Shown: one piece after another, positions 52,801 through 61,290 of the stretch
Numbering within the stretch: the stretch's first letter is position 1
How the letters are laid out: each line of letters starts with the position of its first letter
Source of the DNA: an uncultured Clostridia bacterium
GTDB taxonomy: Bacteria > Bacillota > Clostridia > Oscillospirales > Acutalibacteraceae
NCBI GenBank assembly: GCA_945912145.1
Contig: CAMEBF010000007.1
Coordinates: forward strand, 1 to 64,000
Direction: 5' to 3'
DNA length: 64,000 bases
Position numbers and translations under genes: made by a program
Notes under the pieces: model-generated
What the model was told of the DNA's origin: nothing
Databases searched by the model: none
What the model saw: only the letters and a program-made list of their open reading frames with translations

Positions 52801-53797
52801 AGCATATCAATGCGGCGCTTTTCGTGCCGCATGAGGGCTGTCCGCACCGATGCAGCTTCTGCAACCAAAAGACGATCTCCGGGCAGTCGAAACGCTTGAC
52901 GAAAAACGATATTGACGAAGTCGCCGCGATTGCCGCCAAAGGGAATTACGACCGAAAAAACAGCGAAATTGCCTTTTTCGGCGGCAGCTTTACCGCGATT
53001 GACCGCGACTATATGACCTATCTTTTGGAATCCGCCTATCCGTATGTCCGTGAGGGGCTTTTCGGCGGCATTCGGTGCTCGACAAGACCCGACGCCATTG
53101 ACGAAGAGATTCTTTCGATCCTGAAAAAATACGGCGTGACGGCAATCGAGCTCGGCGCGCAGAGTATGTCCGACCACGTTCTCGCCATGAATGAACGGGG
53201 ACACACGGCAGAGGATGTTGTCCGCGCATCGTCCCTGATCCGGGAGAACGGCTTTGAACTGGGCTTGCAGATGATGACGGGACTATACGGCAGTGATAAC
53301 GAAACGGACATCCGGACGGCGAAGCAGCTGATCGCCCTGAAACCCGACACAGCGCGTATCTATCCGACGGTCGTGCTCGAGCATACTCATCTTGCGGATT
53401 TGTACCGTTCCGGCGATTCCGTCCGCAGACGACGGAAGAAGCGGTCGGGCTTTGCAGCGTTCTGCTGCCGATGTTTCAGAAAAGCGGCATCCGCGTGATC
53501 CGTTTGGGGCTTCATTCCGGCGGTCAGGTGGAAGAGGGATTTTTGGCCGGTGCGTATCATCCCGCCTTTCGGGAGCTGTGCGAAAGCCGCATCTATCTCA
53601 ATCAGGTAAAAGAAATTTTAGATGAAAATCCGATAACGGGAAATGTTATCATCACCGTCTGCCCGACGGAAATTTCCAAAATGATCGGGCAGAAAAAGAC
53701 GAATATCAGGTTGCTTGCGGAAATGGGCGTGACGGCTCGCGTCCGCGGCGACGGCGGCCTCAGACCCTATGAGGTTCGCCTGCAATGCGAGGAGTAA
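52797..53797 (+). pseudogene. Elp3-like radical SAM protein, frameshifted
   Basis: The first frame (52797-53498) gives the radical SAM half: FVPHEGCPHRCSFCNQKTIS (cluster cysteines C-x3-C-x2-C), FFGGSFTAIDRDYM, CSTRPDAIDEEIL, IELGAQSMSDHVLAMNERGH and ARIYPTVVLEHTHLADLYRS. Near 53415-53423 the similarity moves to another frame, which continues PQTTEEAVGLCSVLLPMF and runs to 53797 with FLAGAYHPAFRELCESR and the KH-like SKMIGQKKTNIRLLAEMGVT. One missing base (for instance a T in GATTCC) would join them as SGDFRPQTTEEAV. So this is a recent pseudogene or a sequence error. The family sits between rnc and smc in many Clostridia; function unclear. Confidence 0.85.
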
Positions 53798-53798
53798 T

Positions 53799-56700
53799 AT
53801 GTATTTAAAATCACTGGAAATGCAGGGCTTCAAATCCTTCCCGGATAAGACGAAACTCGAGTTCGGGAAAGGTATGACGGCGGTCGTCGGACCGAACGGC
53901 TCGGGCAAGAGCAACATCGCCGACGCCGTGAAGTGGGTGCTCGGCGAGCAGTCCACGAAGTCCCTGCGCGGTTCAAAAATGGAAGACGTCGTTTTCAGCG
54001 GCACGAGAACCCGCAGAGCACAGGGCTTTGCGGAGGTCACGCTGCGCCTTGACAACAGCGACAGAAAACTGGGAAAGGACAGCGACGAGGTCGCCGTGAC
54101 CCGCCGTTTTTACCGTTCCGGCGAAAGCGAATATAAGATCAACGGTGAGACAGTGCGTCTGCGTGATATTCACGAGCTGTTTATGGATACGGGGCTAGGA
54201 CGCGACGGCTATTCGATGGTCAGTCAGGGTAAGATCGAGGATATGGTTTCCGCAAAATCCGAAGACCGCCGTGAAATGTTCGAGGAGGCCGCCGGGATTT
54301 CCCATTACCGCTATCGCCGCGCCGACGCGATGAAGCGGCTCGATGCCGCAGAAGAAAATCTGCTGCGTTTGCGGGATATCCTGTCGGGGCTCGAAGAACG
54401 GGTCGGTCCGCTCGAAAAGCAGAGCGAAAAAGCGCAGAAGTTTTTGGTTTTAGCAGCAGAGCGGAAAAACTTAGAGATCGGCATCTGGCTCGATGTTTTA
54501 GAGCGTTCGGCGGGGCTGATCCGCGAGCAGAGCAATCAGTACACCGTCGCCGAGCTGCATTATCAGCAGACGGAAAAAGACCTTGAAACGATTATCAAGG
54601 CGTCCGAAGAAGCGGCGGAGGCAATCCGCGGGATTAACGTCGCCATCGACGAAAAACAGCGCGCTGTCCGGGAGACGGAGGAACAGGCAGCGTCGGTCGA
54701 TTCTTTGATCGCCGTCAATAAAAACTCGATTGAGCATAACAAAGCGACGATCGACCGCATTGAAAAAGAAAAAATTCAGGAGAATATGTCTTCGGTGCAG
54801 ATCGAGGAACAGATTGAAAAAGCGAAACTCGCGATCGAAGAACTCAAAAAGTTGATCGACGAGAAAAACGCCCGTATCGCATCTTTCAGCAGACAGCTCG
54901 AGGGACTGCGCGAAAAAGATGTCAGCGTGTCGGACGAATACGTCCGGATTTCCGATACCATCGCGTCACTGACCCGTAAGCTCTCCGAAGCGAATATCTG
55001 TTCTTCGGCAGCGGCGTCCTCACTCGAAGAGATCGAAAAACGCAGAACCGACATCGCCGAAGAGATCGAAAAGAAAAAAGCGGAGCAGGCGTCGTGCCGT
55101 GAGGAGCTTACGGCGTGCGAAGCGCAGGCGGAAGAATGCCGCGCAAAAATTTCGGGCTTTACAAACGCCGTCTCCGGGTATATGATAAAGGTGAAATCCA
55201 AGGCGCAGAAAGCGGAGCAGCAGCGTTTCGTGACCGATAAGGCAGCGTTGGACTTAGAACAGAAGAAAAGCCGTGTCCGTCTGTTAGAGGATATGGAAAA
55301 GAACATGGAGGGCTATCAGGGCAGCGTCAAGGCGGTCATGCGCGCGTCGTCGCACGGAAATCTCCGCGGTATTCACGGGCCTCTTCTCCAGCTCATTTCC
55401 GTTTCCGAGCCGTATTCTCTCGCGATCGAAACCGCATTGGGCGCCGCGATTCAGAACATCGTGACCGACAATGAAAACGACGCGAAAAAGGCGATGCTGT
55501 ACTTGAAAAACAGCAATGGCGGCCGCGCGACGTTTCTGCCGCTGAGTACAATTTCCGGCAGAAGTCTCGGGGAAGACGGGCTGGAGAATTGCCGCGGTTT
55601 TTGCAGCATCGCGTCCGAGATCGTCCGATGCGACAAAAAATATCAGGAGATCATCGAATCCCTGCTCGGCAAGACCGTGATCGCCGAAGATATCGATGCC
55701 GCGATCGCCATCGGCAAGCAGTATCATCACCGCTTCAAGATCGTGACGCTTGACGGACAGGTCGTCAACGCCGGCGGTTCCATGACAGGCGGCTCCAAAA
55801 TCACCCATTCCGGCTTCCTTTCCCGTGCGAACGAAATTGAGCGGCTTCATAAAGAAATTGCCGCCGATGCCTCGTCTCTCGCCGAAATGGAAAACGAATA
55901 TAAACGCTTAAAAGAAGACCTTGCCGCCGCGAACGCCGCGTTGGAGGGCTCAAAGGGCGATCTGCTCCGCGCGCAGGAGGAAAAGCTTCAGGCAGACAGC
56001 GCGCTGACCATCGCGCAAAATAAGCTCTCACTTGCCGAAAACGCGCTGAAAACGCTCTCGGACGAGACGCTTTCGTCGGAGGAACGCATCCGGCATTTTA
56101 CCGCGATCCTGAACGACGCGAAAGCCTCGGCCACCGCCGTGGAGGCGGAAATGGCGCATTACCGCGAAAAAGCGGACGCGCTCACCGGCGACCGGCAGAG
56201 CCTTTCCGAAGAGCGGGAGAGAATTACCGCGCAGACGAACGAAGTCAATCTTGAGATCGTCGCCGCCATGCGCGATACCGAAAATATCAAAGCGCAGATC
56301 GAGGATTTGGAAGAGCGCAAAAACGGGCAGTCCGACCGCATCGGCAAGCTCGATCTGGAAATCCGCGAAGCGGAAACAAAGAACGAAAAACTCACCGAAC
56401 GCATTGCCGAATTGCAATCACAGGGAGATGCACTCCGCAAAACGATTGACGAAGCAAAAGCGGAAATCGCCGCCTTTGTTGCCAAACGCGATTTTCATGA
56501 AAAGCAGTCGAACGATTTGCGCAGCGAAGAACGCAGCAAAACGGAGGAGAAAGAAAAGCTCTCCGCCGAGCTCGTCCGTCTGGAAGAGAAGAAAAACGCG
56601 CTCTTAAAAGAGCAGGAGGAGACGGAGACGAAGCTCTTTGAAGAGTATAAGCTCTCCCGGCGAGAAGCCGCCGCGCTTGATATTCAGATCGGTTCCGTCC

Positions 56701-57368
56701 GGGACGCCAAACGCACCCTTGCGGAGATCAAGAATAAAATCAAAGCACTCGGCAGCGTCAACGTCGCGGCGATCGACGAATACAAAGAGGTGTCCGAACG
56801 CTACGAGTTTATGAAAACGCAGCTCGAGGACGTCGAGAAGTCCAAAGCGGAATTGACGAAGCTCATTTATTCCCTGACGGATAAAATGGCGGTGCAGTTC
56901 CGGGAGCGGTTCGATATCATCAATCAGAATTTCCAAAATACCTTTGTCGAGCTCTTCGGCGGCGGCAAAGCTGAGCTGATCTTAGAGGACGAAAACGATA
57001 TTCTGGAATGCGGCATCGAGATCAAGGCGCAGCCTCCCGGGAAAAACGTCAAGAGTATGACGCTTTTGTCCGGCGGCGAAAAGGGACTTTGCGCCATCGC
57101 GCTGCTGTTCGCGATTCTCAAGGTCACACCGGCACCGTTCTGTATTTTCGACGAGGTGGAGGCGGCGCTCGACGACGTCAACGTCCTGCGCTATGCGCGT
57201 TACCTGAAAAATATGACGGATCATATTCAATTCATTTTGATTACCCACAGACGGGGCACGATGGAGGAGGCCGACACGCTCTATGGCGTTACGATGCAGG
57301 AGCACGGCGTTTCCAAGCTTTTGCAGCTGCAAACGGCGCAGATGGCGCACGACCTCGGTCTGGAATAA
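53799..57368 (+). CDS. smc: Chromosome segregation protein SMC
   Basis: Protein of 1189 residues, the normal length. N-terminal head with MYLKSLEMQGFKSFPDKTKL and Walker A VVGPNGSGKSNI; QGKIEDMVSAKSEDRREMFE follows. Two long coiled coils flank the hinge at about residues 510-660 (RGIHGPLLQLISVSEPYSLA, GGRATFLPLSTISGR, VNAGGSMTGGSK). The C-terminal head has the signature TLLSGGEKGLCAIALLFAI and Walker B FCIFDEVEAALDD. With ScpA/B (not here) it compacts and segregates the chromosome. ATG 53799 follows GAGGAG; it is one base after the radical SAM stop. Confidence 0.97.
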   Translation: MYLKSLEMQGFKSFPDKTKLEFGKGMTAVVGPNGSGKSNIADAVKWVLGEQSTKSLRGSKMEDVVFSGTRTRRAQGFAEVTLRLDNSDRKLGKDSDEVAVTRRFYRSGESEYKINGETVRLRDIHELFMDTGLGRDGYSMVSQGKIEDMVSAKSEDRREMFEEAAGISHYRYRRADAMKRLDAAEENLLRLRDILSGLEERVGPLEKQSEKAQKFLVLAAERKNLEIGIWLDVLERSAGLIREQSNQYTVAELHYQQTEKDLETIIKASEEAAEAIRGINVAIDEKQRAVRETEEQAASVDSLIAVNKNSIEHNKATIDRIEKEKIQENMSSVQIEEQIEKAKLAIEELKKLIDEKNARIASFSRQLEGLREKDVSVSDEYVRISDTIASLTRKLSEANICSSAAASSLEEIEKRRTDIAEEIEKKKAEQASCREELTACEAQAEECRAKISGFTNAVSGYMIKVKSKAQKAEQQRFVTDKAALDLEQKKSRVRLLEDMEKNMEGYQGSVKAVMRASSHGNLRGIHGPLLQLISVSEPYSLAIETALGAAIQNIVTDNENDAKKAMLYLKNSNGGRATFLPLSTISGRSLGEDGLENCRGFCSIASEIVRCDKKYQEIIESLLGKTVIAEDIDAAIAIGKQYHHRFKIVTLDGQVVNAGGSMTGGSKITHSGFLSRANEIERLHKEIAADASSLAEMENEYKRLKEDLAAANAALEGSKGDLLRAQEEKLQADSALTIAQNKLSLAENALKTLSDETLSSEERIRHFTAILNDAKASATAVEAEMAHYREKADALTGDRQSLSEERERITAQTNEVNLEIVAAMRDTENIKAQIEDLEERKNGQSDRIGKLDLEIREAETKNEKLTERIAELQSQGDALRKTIDEAKAEIAAFVAKRDFHEKQSNDLRSEERSKTEEKEKLSAELVRLEEKKNALLKEQEETETKLFEEYKLSRREAAALDIQIGSVRDAKRTLAEIKNKIKALGSVNVAAIDEYKEVSERYEFMKTQLEDVEKSKAELTKLIYSLTDKMAVQFRERFDIINQNFQNTFVELFGGGKAELILEDENDILECGIEIKAQPPGKNVKSMTLLSGGEKGLCAIALLFAILKVTPAPFCIFDEVEAALDDVNVLRYARYLKNMTDHIQFILITHRRGTMEEADTLYGVTMQEHGVSKLLQLQTAQMAHDLGLE

Positions 57369-57386
57369 ACATAAAGGAGTTTTACG

Positions 57387-58682
57387 ATGGCGGGATTATT
57401 CAAAAAATTCAGCTTCGGCCTGAAAAAAACAAGAAATAAAATGGCGGGCGCGATCGACGAGATGCTCGATTCGTTCGATACCTTTGAGGATGACCTCTTT
57501 GTCGAGCTTGAAGAAATTCTGGTCATGAGCGACGTCGGCGTGCAGACCGCCGTGGAGATCACCGAAGAGCTGCGCGACCGTGTGAAGAAAGAAAAGCTCA
57601 AGTCCACCAAGCAGGTCAAGGACGAGATCAAGAATATCGTTGCCGAAATGCTTGACGGCGGCGAGGATATGGGGCTGATCACACAGCCGTCCATCATTCT
57701 CGTTATCGGCGTCAACGGCGTGGGCAAAACCACCACCATCGGCAAGATGGCAGCCATGTACAAAGCGCAGGGCAAAAAGGTCATCATGGGCGCCGCCGAT
57801 ACCTTCCGCGCGGCGGCGATCGATCAGCTCGATGTCTGGGCAGAGCGCGCCGGTGTGGATATCATCAAGCATCATGAGGGTGCCGACCCGGCAGCGGTTA
57901 TTTTCGATACCATTCAGGCAGGCAAGGCGAGAATGGCGGATATTCTCATCTGCGATACCGCCGGACGTCTGCACAACAAAAAGAATCTGATGGAAGAGCT
58001 GAAAAAGATCTACCGCGTCATCGACCGCGAGCTGCCGTATTCCGACCGCGAGGTTCTGCTTGTGCTCGACGCGACGACCGGTCAGAACGCCGTCAATCAG
58101 GCGCGTGAATTTATGAATGTCGCCGAGATCACAGGTATTGTCCTGACAAAGCTCGACGGTACGGCGCGCGGCGGCGTGGTGCTCGCGATCAAGAACGAAC
58201 TCAAGATCCCCGTGAAATTTATCGGCGTCGGAGAGGGCATCGACGACCTCCAGCCGTTCAATCCCAAAATGTTCGCGGAAAGCCTGTTCAATGAGCTTCC
58301 CGAAAGCTATAAAGAAATGGAAGATGAGGTGCTACCCGTTTATGAACAACCGCTCGAAAAAGTTGAAATCCCCGACACAAGCGAGACGGAAAAAGCCGTC
58401 CAAGAGTTTTTTGAAGAAATTATGGACATCCGCGAAGATGCTGGACACGGCAGCGTACCAGACGGGGCTGACGACGATGAAGATTCTGCCGCGGGAGAAC
58501 ATTCCGCAGGAGCTCCGGAGTCAGTTCCGGGAAGCGATCTCGGAAGTGAACCGGGACAGACGGACTCTTCCGAAGAAGCCGCCGAAAGCGAAGAGGGGAC
58601 TGCATCTACAGCTTCGGCCGATCGTGGAGAAGACACCGACCTGGATACACTCTACGGTTCGATCGATCAATTCTATCTCTAA
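57387..58682 (+). CDS. ftsY: Signal recognition particle receptor FtsY with acidic C-terminal extension
   Basis: SRP receptor GTPase of 431 residues. The N domain starts at once (FKKFSFGLKKTRNKMAGAID), without the usual acidic N-terminal A domain. The G domain has VIGVNGVGKTTTIGKMAAMY (about 107-126), DTFRAAAIDQL, ICDTAGRLHNKKNLMEEL and LTKLDGTARGGVVLAI, closing with KFIGVGEGIDDLQPFNPKMF. About 120 extra residues follow, rich in Glu, Asp, Ser and Ala (EDSAAGEHSAGAPESVPG ...), ending DLDTLYGSIDQFYL. It docks SRP-ribosome complexes at the membrane. The tail is unusual in position and is probably disordered. Confidence 0.95.
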   Translation: MAGLFKKFSFGLKKTRNKMAGAIDEMLDSFDTFEDDLFVELEEILVMSDVGVQTAVEITEELRDRVKKEKLKSTKQVKDEIKNIVAEMLDGGEDMGLITQPSIILVIGVNGVGKTTTIGKMAAMYKAQGKKVIMGAADTFRAAAIDQLDVWAERAGVDIIKHHEGADPAAVIFDTIQAGKARMADILICDTAGRLHNKKNLMEELKKIYRVIDRELPYSDREVLLVLDATTGQNAVNQAREFMNVAEITGIVLTKLDGTARGGVVLAIKNELKIPVKFIGVGEGIDDLQPFNPKMFAESLFNELPESYKEMEDEVLPVYEQPLEKVEIPDTSETEKAVQEFFEEIMDIREDAGHGSVPDGADDDEDSAAGEHSAGAPESVPGSDLGSEPGQTDSSEEAAESEEGTASTASADRGEDTDLDTLYGSIDQFYL

Positions 58683-58715
58683 TGCCCTTGGAAAGGGAGA
58701 TATTTTATAAAACGT

Positions 58716-59309
58716 ATGAAGTTTTTAATTGCAACGCATAATGTGAAAAAACGCGATGAGCTCAGCCGCATTTTGAGACCCCTCGGTATCGACGCCGTGA
58801 TCGCGTCGGAACTCGGCATGGAGATTACCGACGCCGAGGAAACGGGCACGACCTTTGCCGAGAACGCGAAGATCAAAGCCGAAAGCGGCTGCCGCGAGAC
58901 GGGACTGCCCTGTATCGCCGATGATTCGGGGCTTTGCGTCGACGCGCTCGACGGCCGTCCCGGTGTGTATTCGGCGCGCTATGCCGGCGGTCACGATACG
59001 CCGTACGCCCATAAGATCGCCACGCTTCTTGACGAAATGAAGGACATTCCCGAAGAGAAGCGGACGGCTCGCTTTGTCAGTGCCGTGTGCTGCGTGTTTC
59101 CCGACGGACGCGAGCTGTGCGTCGAGGGCAAATGTGAGGGAATGATCGGCTATGAGCCGAAAGGCGAAGGCGGCTTCGGCTTTGATCCGATTTTTTATAC
59201 GGGTGGCAAGAGCTTTGCCGAGCTGACCGCAGCCGAGAAGGACGCCGTCAGCCACAGAGGGCAGTCGCTGCGTCTGTTGAGCGAAAAGCTCCCCGATTTT
59301 TTACCGTAA
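58716..59309 (+). CDS. rdgB: Non-canonical purine NTP pyrophosphatase (RdgB/HAM1)
   Basis: Protein of 197 residues: FLIATHNVKKRDELSRIL, TGTTFAENAKIKAESGC, LPCIADDSGLCVDALDGRPG, VYSARYAGGHDTPYAHKIAT, GGFGFDPIFYTGGKSFAELT and AVSHRGQSLRLLSEKL. All HAM1 motifs are present. It hydrolyses ITP, XTP and dITP to keep them out of nucleic acids. An in-frame TAA shortly before the ATG fixes the start; GGGAG is about 17 bases upstream, rather far. Confidence 0.95.
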   Translation: MKFLIATHNVKKRDELSRILRPLGIDAVIASELGMEITDAEETGTTFAENAKIKAESGCRETGLPCIADDSGLCVDALDGRPGVYSARYAGGHDTPYAHKIATLLDEMKDIPEEKRTARFVSAVCCVFPDGRELCVEGKCEGMIGYEPKGEGGFGFDPIFYTGGKSFAELTAAEKDAVSHRGQSLRLLSEKLPDFLP

Positions 59310-59328
59310 CGAAAGGATTTTTTGGAAT

Positions 59329-59748
59329 ATGACAGGAAAAGAAAGAGCCGAATGGCGCGCGAAAGCCAATTCGCTGGTGCCTCTGTTTCAGCTCGGAAAA
59401 GGCGGCATCACCGACGCGTTTCTCGATCAGGTGGACGGCGCGCTGAATACCCGTGAGCTGATTAAGTTCAAAGTGCTGCTTGAAACATCGCCCATCACGC
59501 CGAGAGAAGCGGCGGATGAGGTCGCGGCGAAGACAAGCGCCGAAGTGATTCAGGTCATCGGCGGCGTCATCGTGCTGTACCGCTTCAATCCCGAGCTGCA
59601 CAAGGACGAGAAAAAGCAAAAGCCCAAGGCGAAAGCCAAACGCAAGAGCCGCTTTACGCAGGAGAAGCGTCCCGCCGTCCCGACAAAGAAAGAACGCAAG
59701 ACCGCAGCGCAGCGCAAAGCCGCCGCGCAGAGAAAAGCCGGAAAATGA
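59329..59748 (+). CDS. yhbY: YhbY-type CRM-domain RNA-binding protein
   Basis: Protein of 139 residues. The CRM domain covers about 1-95: AKANSLVPLFQLGKGGITDA, DQVDGALNTRELIKFKVLLE, AKTSAEVIQVIGGVIVLYRF (with a GKGG RNA-binding loop). The tail is extremely Lys/Arg/Ala-rich (KAKRKSRFTQEKRPAVPTKK ...), longer than the plain 97-residue YhbY. It associates with pre-50S ribosomal particles. Its stop overlaps nadD by 4 bases. The tail could add rRNA binding. Confidence 0.92.
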   Translation: MTGKERAEWRAKANSLVPLFQLGKGGITDAFLDQVDGALNTRELIKFKVLLETSPITPREAADEVAAKTSAEVIQVIGGVIVLYRFNPELHKDEKKQKPKAKAKRKSRFTQEKRPAVPTKKERKTAAQRKAAAQRKAGK

Positions 59749-60350
59749 GAATCGGAATTTACGGCGGCAGCTTCAATCCGCCCCATAACGGTCATGTGAT
59801 GTTGGCGAACAAGCTTCAACAAGAGCTGTCGCTTGATCGGATTATCATCATCCCGTCCAATATTTCGCCGCAGAAAGACAATAACGGTCATATCGACCCT
59901 CTACACCGTCTGCAGATGTGCCGTTTGGCGTTCGGCGATCCGTGCTTTACGGTGTCCGACTGCGAGATCAGCCGCGGCGGCAAGAGCTACACCGTCGATA
60001 CGCTGGCATTTCTCAGGACATGCTATCCCGACGCGGATTTCATGCTTTTTATGGGTTCGGATATGCTCTTGTCGTTTCACACATGGTACCGTTGGCGCGA
60101 TATCCTGAACGAATGCGAGGTCTGCGCGATTTCAAGACAGCAGGAGGACAGCCCCGAAGCAATGCGACGCTATGTCGCGGAAGAACTGCAAAGCGATCGG
60201 GTGACTGTTTTCGATTGTCCGCCGTTCGCTGTCAGCTCGTCTGAGATCCGGGAAAAACTCGGAAGGGGAGAGGACTGCAAAGCCTTACTTCCCGAGACGG
60301 TTTTTACCTATATAAAGGAACATCAACTGTATGGATTCAGCAATTTATAA
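59745..60350 (+). CDS. nadD: Nicotinate-nucleotide adenylyltransferase
   Basis: Protein of 201 residues, nucleotidyltransferase fold: RIGIYGGSFNPPHNGHVMLA (the GGSFxPxHxGH motif), DRIIIIPSNISPQKDNNGHI, YPDADFMLFMGSDMLLSFHT and the ISSxxIR-like end PPFAVSSSEIREKLGRG. It makes NaAD from NaMN and ATP in NAD synthesis. It overlaps yhbY by 4 and yqeK by 20 bases, showing tight coupling. Confidence 0.96.
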   Translation: MRIGIYGGSFNPPHNGHVMLANKLQQELSLDRIIIIPSNISPQKDNNGHIDPLHRLQMCRLAFGDPCFTVSDCEISRGGKSYTVDTLAFLRTCYPDADFMLFMGSDMLLSFHTWYRWRDILNECEVCAISRQQEDSPEAMRRYVAEELQSDRVTVFDCPPFAVSSSEIREKLGRGEDCKALLPETVFTYIKEHQLYGFSNL

Positions 60351-60921
60351 TTCTTATGTAAAAATATTAAAGCAGCGTCTGTCGGAATACCGTCTGCGTC
60401 ATTCGCTCGCGGTGGCGGATTCCTGCCGGGAGCTTGCTCGTCAATACGGCGGCGACGAAGAAAAAATGTTTCTCGCAGGGCTTCTGCACGACGTAATGAA
60501 AGAAGCGTCGCGGGAGGAAACTTTTGCTCTTGCCGAAAAGTACGGCATAACGCTTTCCGAACTCGAAAAGAATAATAAAAAGCTCTGGCACGCCATTGTC
60601 GGCGCAGGCTATCTGCAGCACGAGCTGCATATTGACGATGAGGAGGTCCTCACGGCGGTGCGGTATCATACGACCGGTCGCGCGCAGATGTCGCTCGGCG
60701 AAAAAATCCTGTTCGTCGCCGATTTCATCTCGGCGGACAGAGATTATGACGGCGTCGAAACCGTGCGGAAAAAAGCGGCGGTTTCCTTAGAGGACGCGAT
60801 GCTCGAGGGGCTGAGCTTCACGATAACGGAGCTTGTCGAAAACGGCAGATGCGTCCACCCCGACACGCTTTACGCCTATAACGATCTGATTATGCATTAC
60901 CGGGAGAAAGGATTGATTTGA
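60331..60921 (+). CDS. yqeK: HD-domain protein YqeK (bis(5'-nucleosyl)-tetraphosphatase-type)
   Basis: Protein of 196 residues with an HD phosphohydrolase fold: RHSLAVADSCRELARQYGGD, MFLAGLLHDVMKEASRE (HD), KLWHAIVGAGYLQHEL, VLTAVRYHTTGRAQMSLGEK then ILFVADFISADRD. The YqeK group hydrolyses Ap4A symmetrically to ADP. nadD-yqeK-rsfS is a well-known Firmicutes order. AAAGGAA precedes the ATG. Confidence 0.93.
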   Translation: MDSAIYNSYVKILKQRLSEYRLRHSLAVADSCRELARQYGGDEEKMFLAGLLHDVMKEASREETFALAEKYGITLSELEKNNKKLWHAIVGAGYLQHELHIDDEEVLTAVRYHTTGRAQMSLGEKILFVADFISADRDYDGVETVRKKAAVSLEDAMLEGLSFTITELVENGRCVHPDTLYAYNDLIMHYREKGLI

Positions 60922-61274
60922 TGGAGAGTTTTGAACTGGCAAAAAAGATCATTAAGATCTTGGACGAAAAAAAAGGCGAAGAAATTCGTTTCATCCGGAT
61001 TTCGGAATTGACAGTACTGGCGGATTATTTTATAATAGTCAACGGTACATCTAATACGCACGTCCGTGCGCTGGCAGAAGAGGTTGAAGAAGAAACGGCG
61101 AAGCTCGGCGCAACGCCCCGAAATATCGAGGGACGCTCGACGGGCTGGATTTTGCTCGATTACGGCGATGTTGTCGTGCACGTCTTTACGCCGCAGGATC
61201 GCGAGTATTATTCTCTCGAGAGACTGTGGTCGGACGCCGCTTTTCTTGCTATAGACGATATTGTATCCGAATAA
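60921..61274 (+). CDS. rsfS: Ribosomal silencing factor RsfS
   Basis: Protein of 117 residues: VLADYFIIVNGTSNTHVRAL, NIEGRSTGWILLDYGDVVVH, VFTPQDREYYSLERLWSDA. It binds L14 on the 50S subunit and blocks subunit joining during starvation. ATG 60921 shares one base with the yqeK stop (TGATG) and has AAAGGA 8 bases upstream. Confidence 0.95.
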   Translation: MESFELAKKIIKILDEKKGEEIRFIRISELTVLADYFIIVNGTSNTHVRALAEEVEEETAKLGATPRNIEGRSTGWILLDYGDVVVHVFTPQDREYYSLERLWSDAAFLAIDDIVSE

Positions 61275-61290
61275 AAAGGAGATTGTATAC

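Noticed and set aside
58291-58710. 139-codon plus-strand frame overlapping the ftsY tail and its stop
   Set aside because: Basic, no family, no ribosome site; kept only as a caution about the frame of the FtsY tail.
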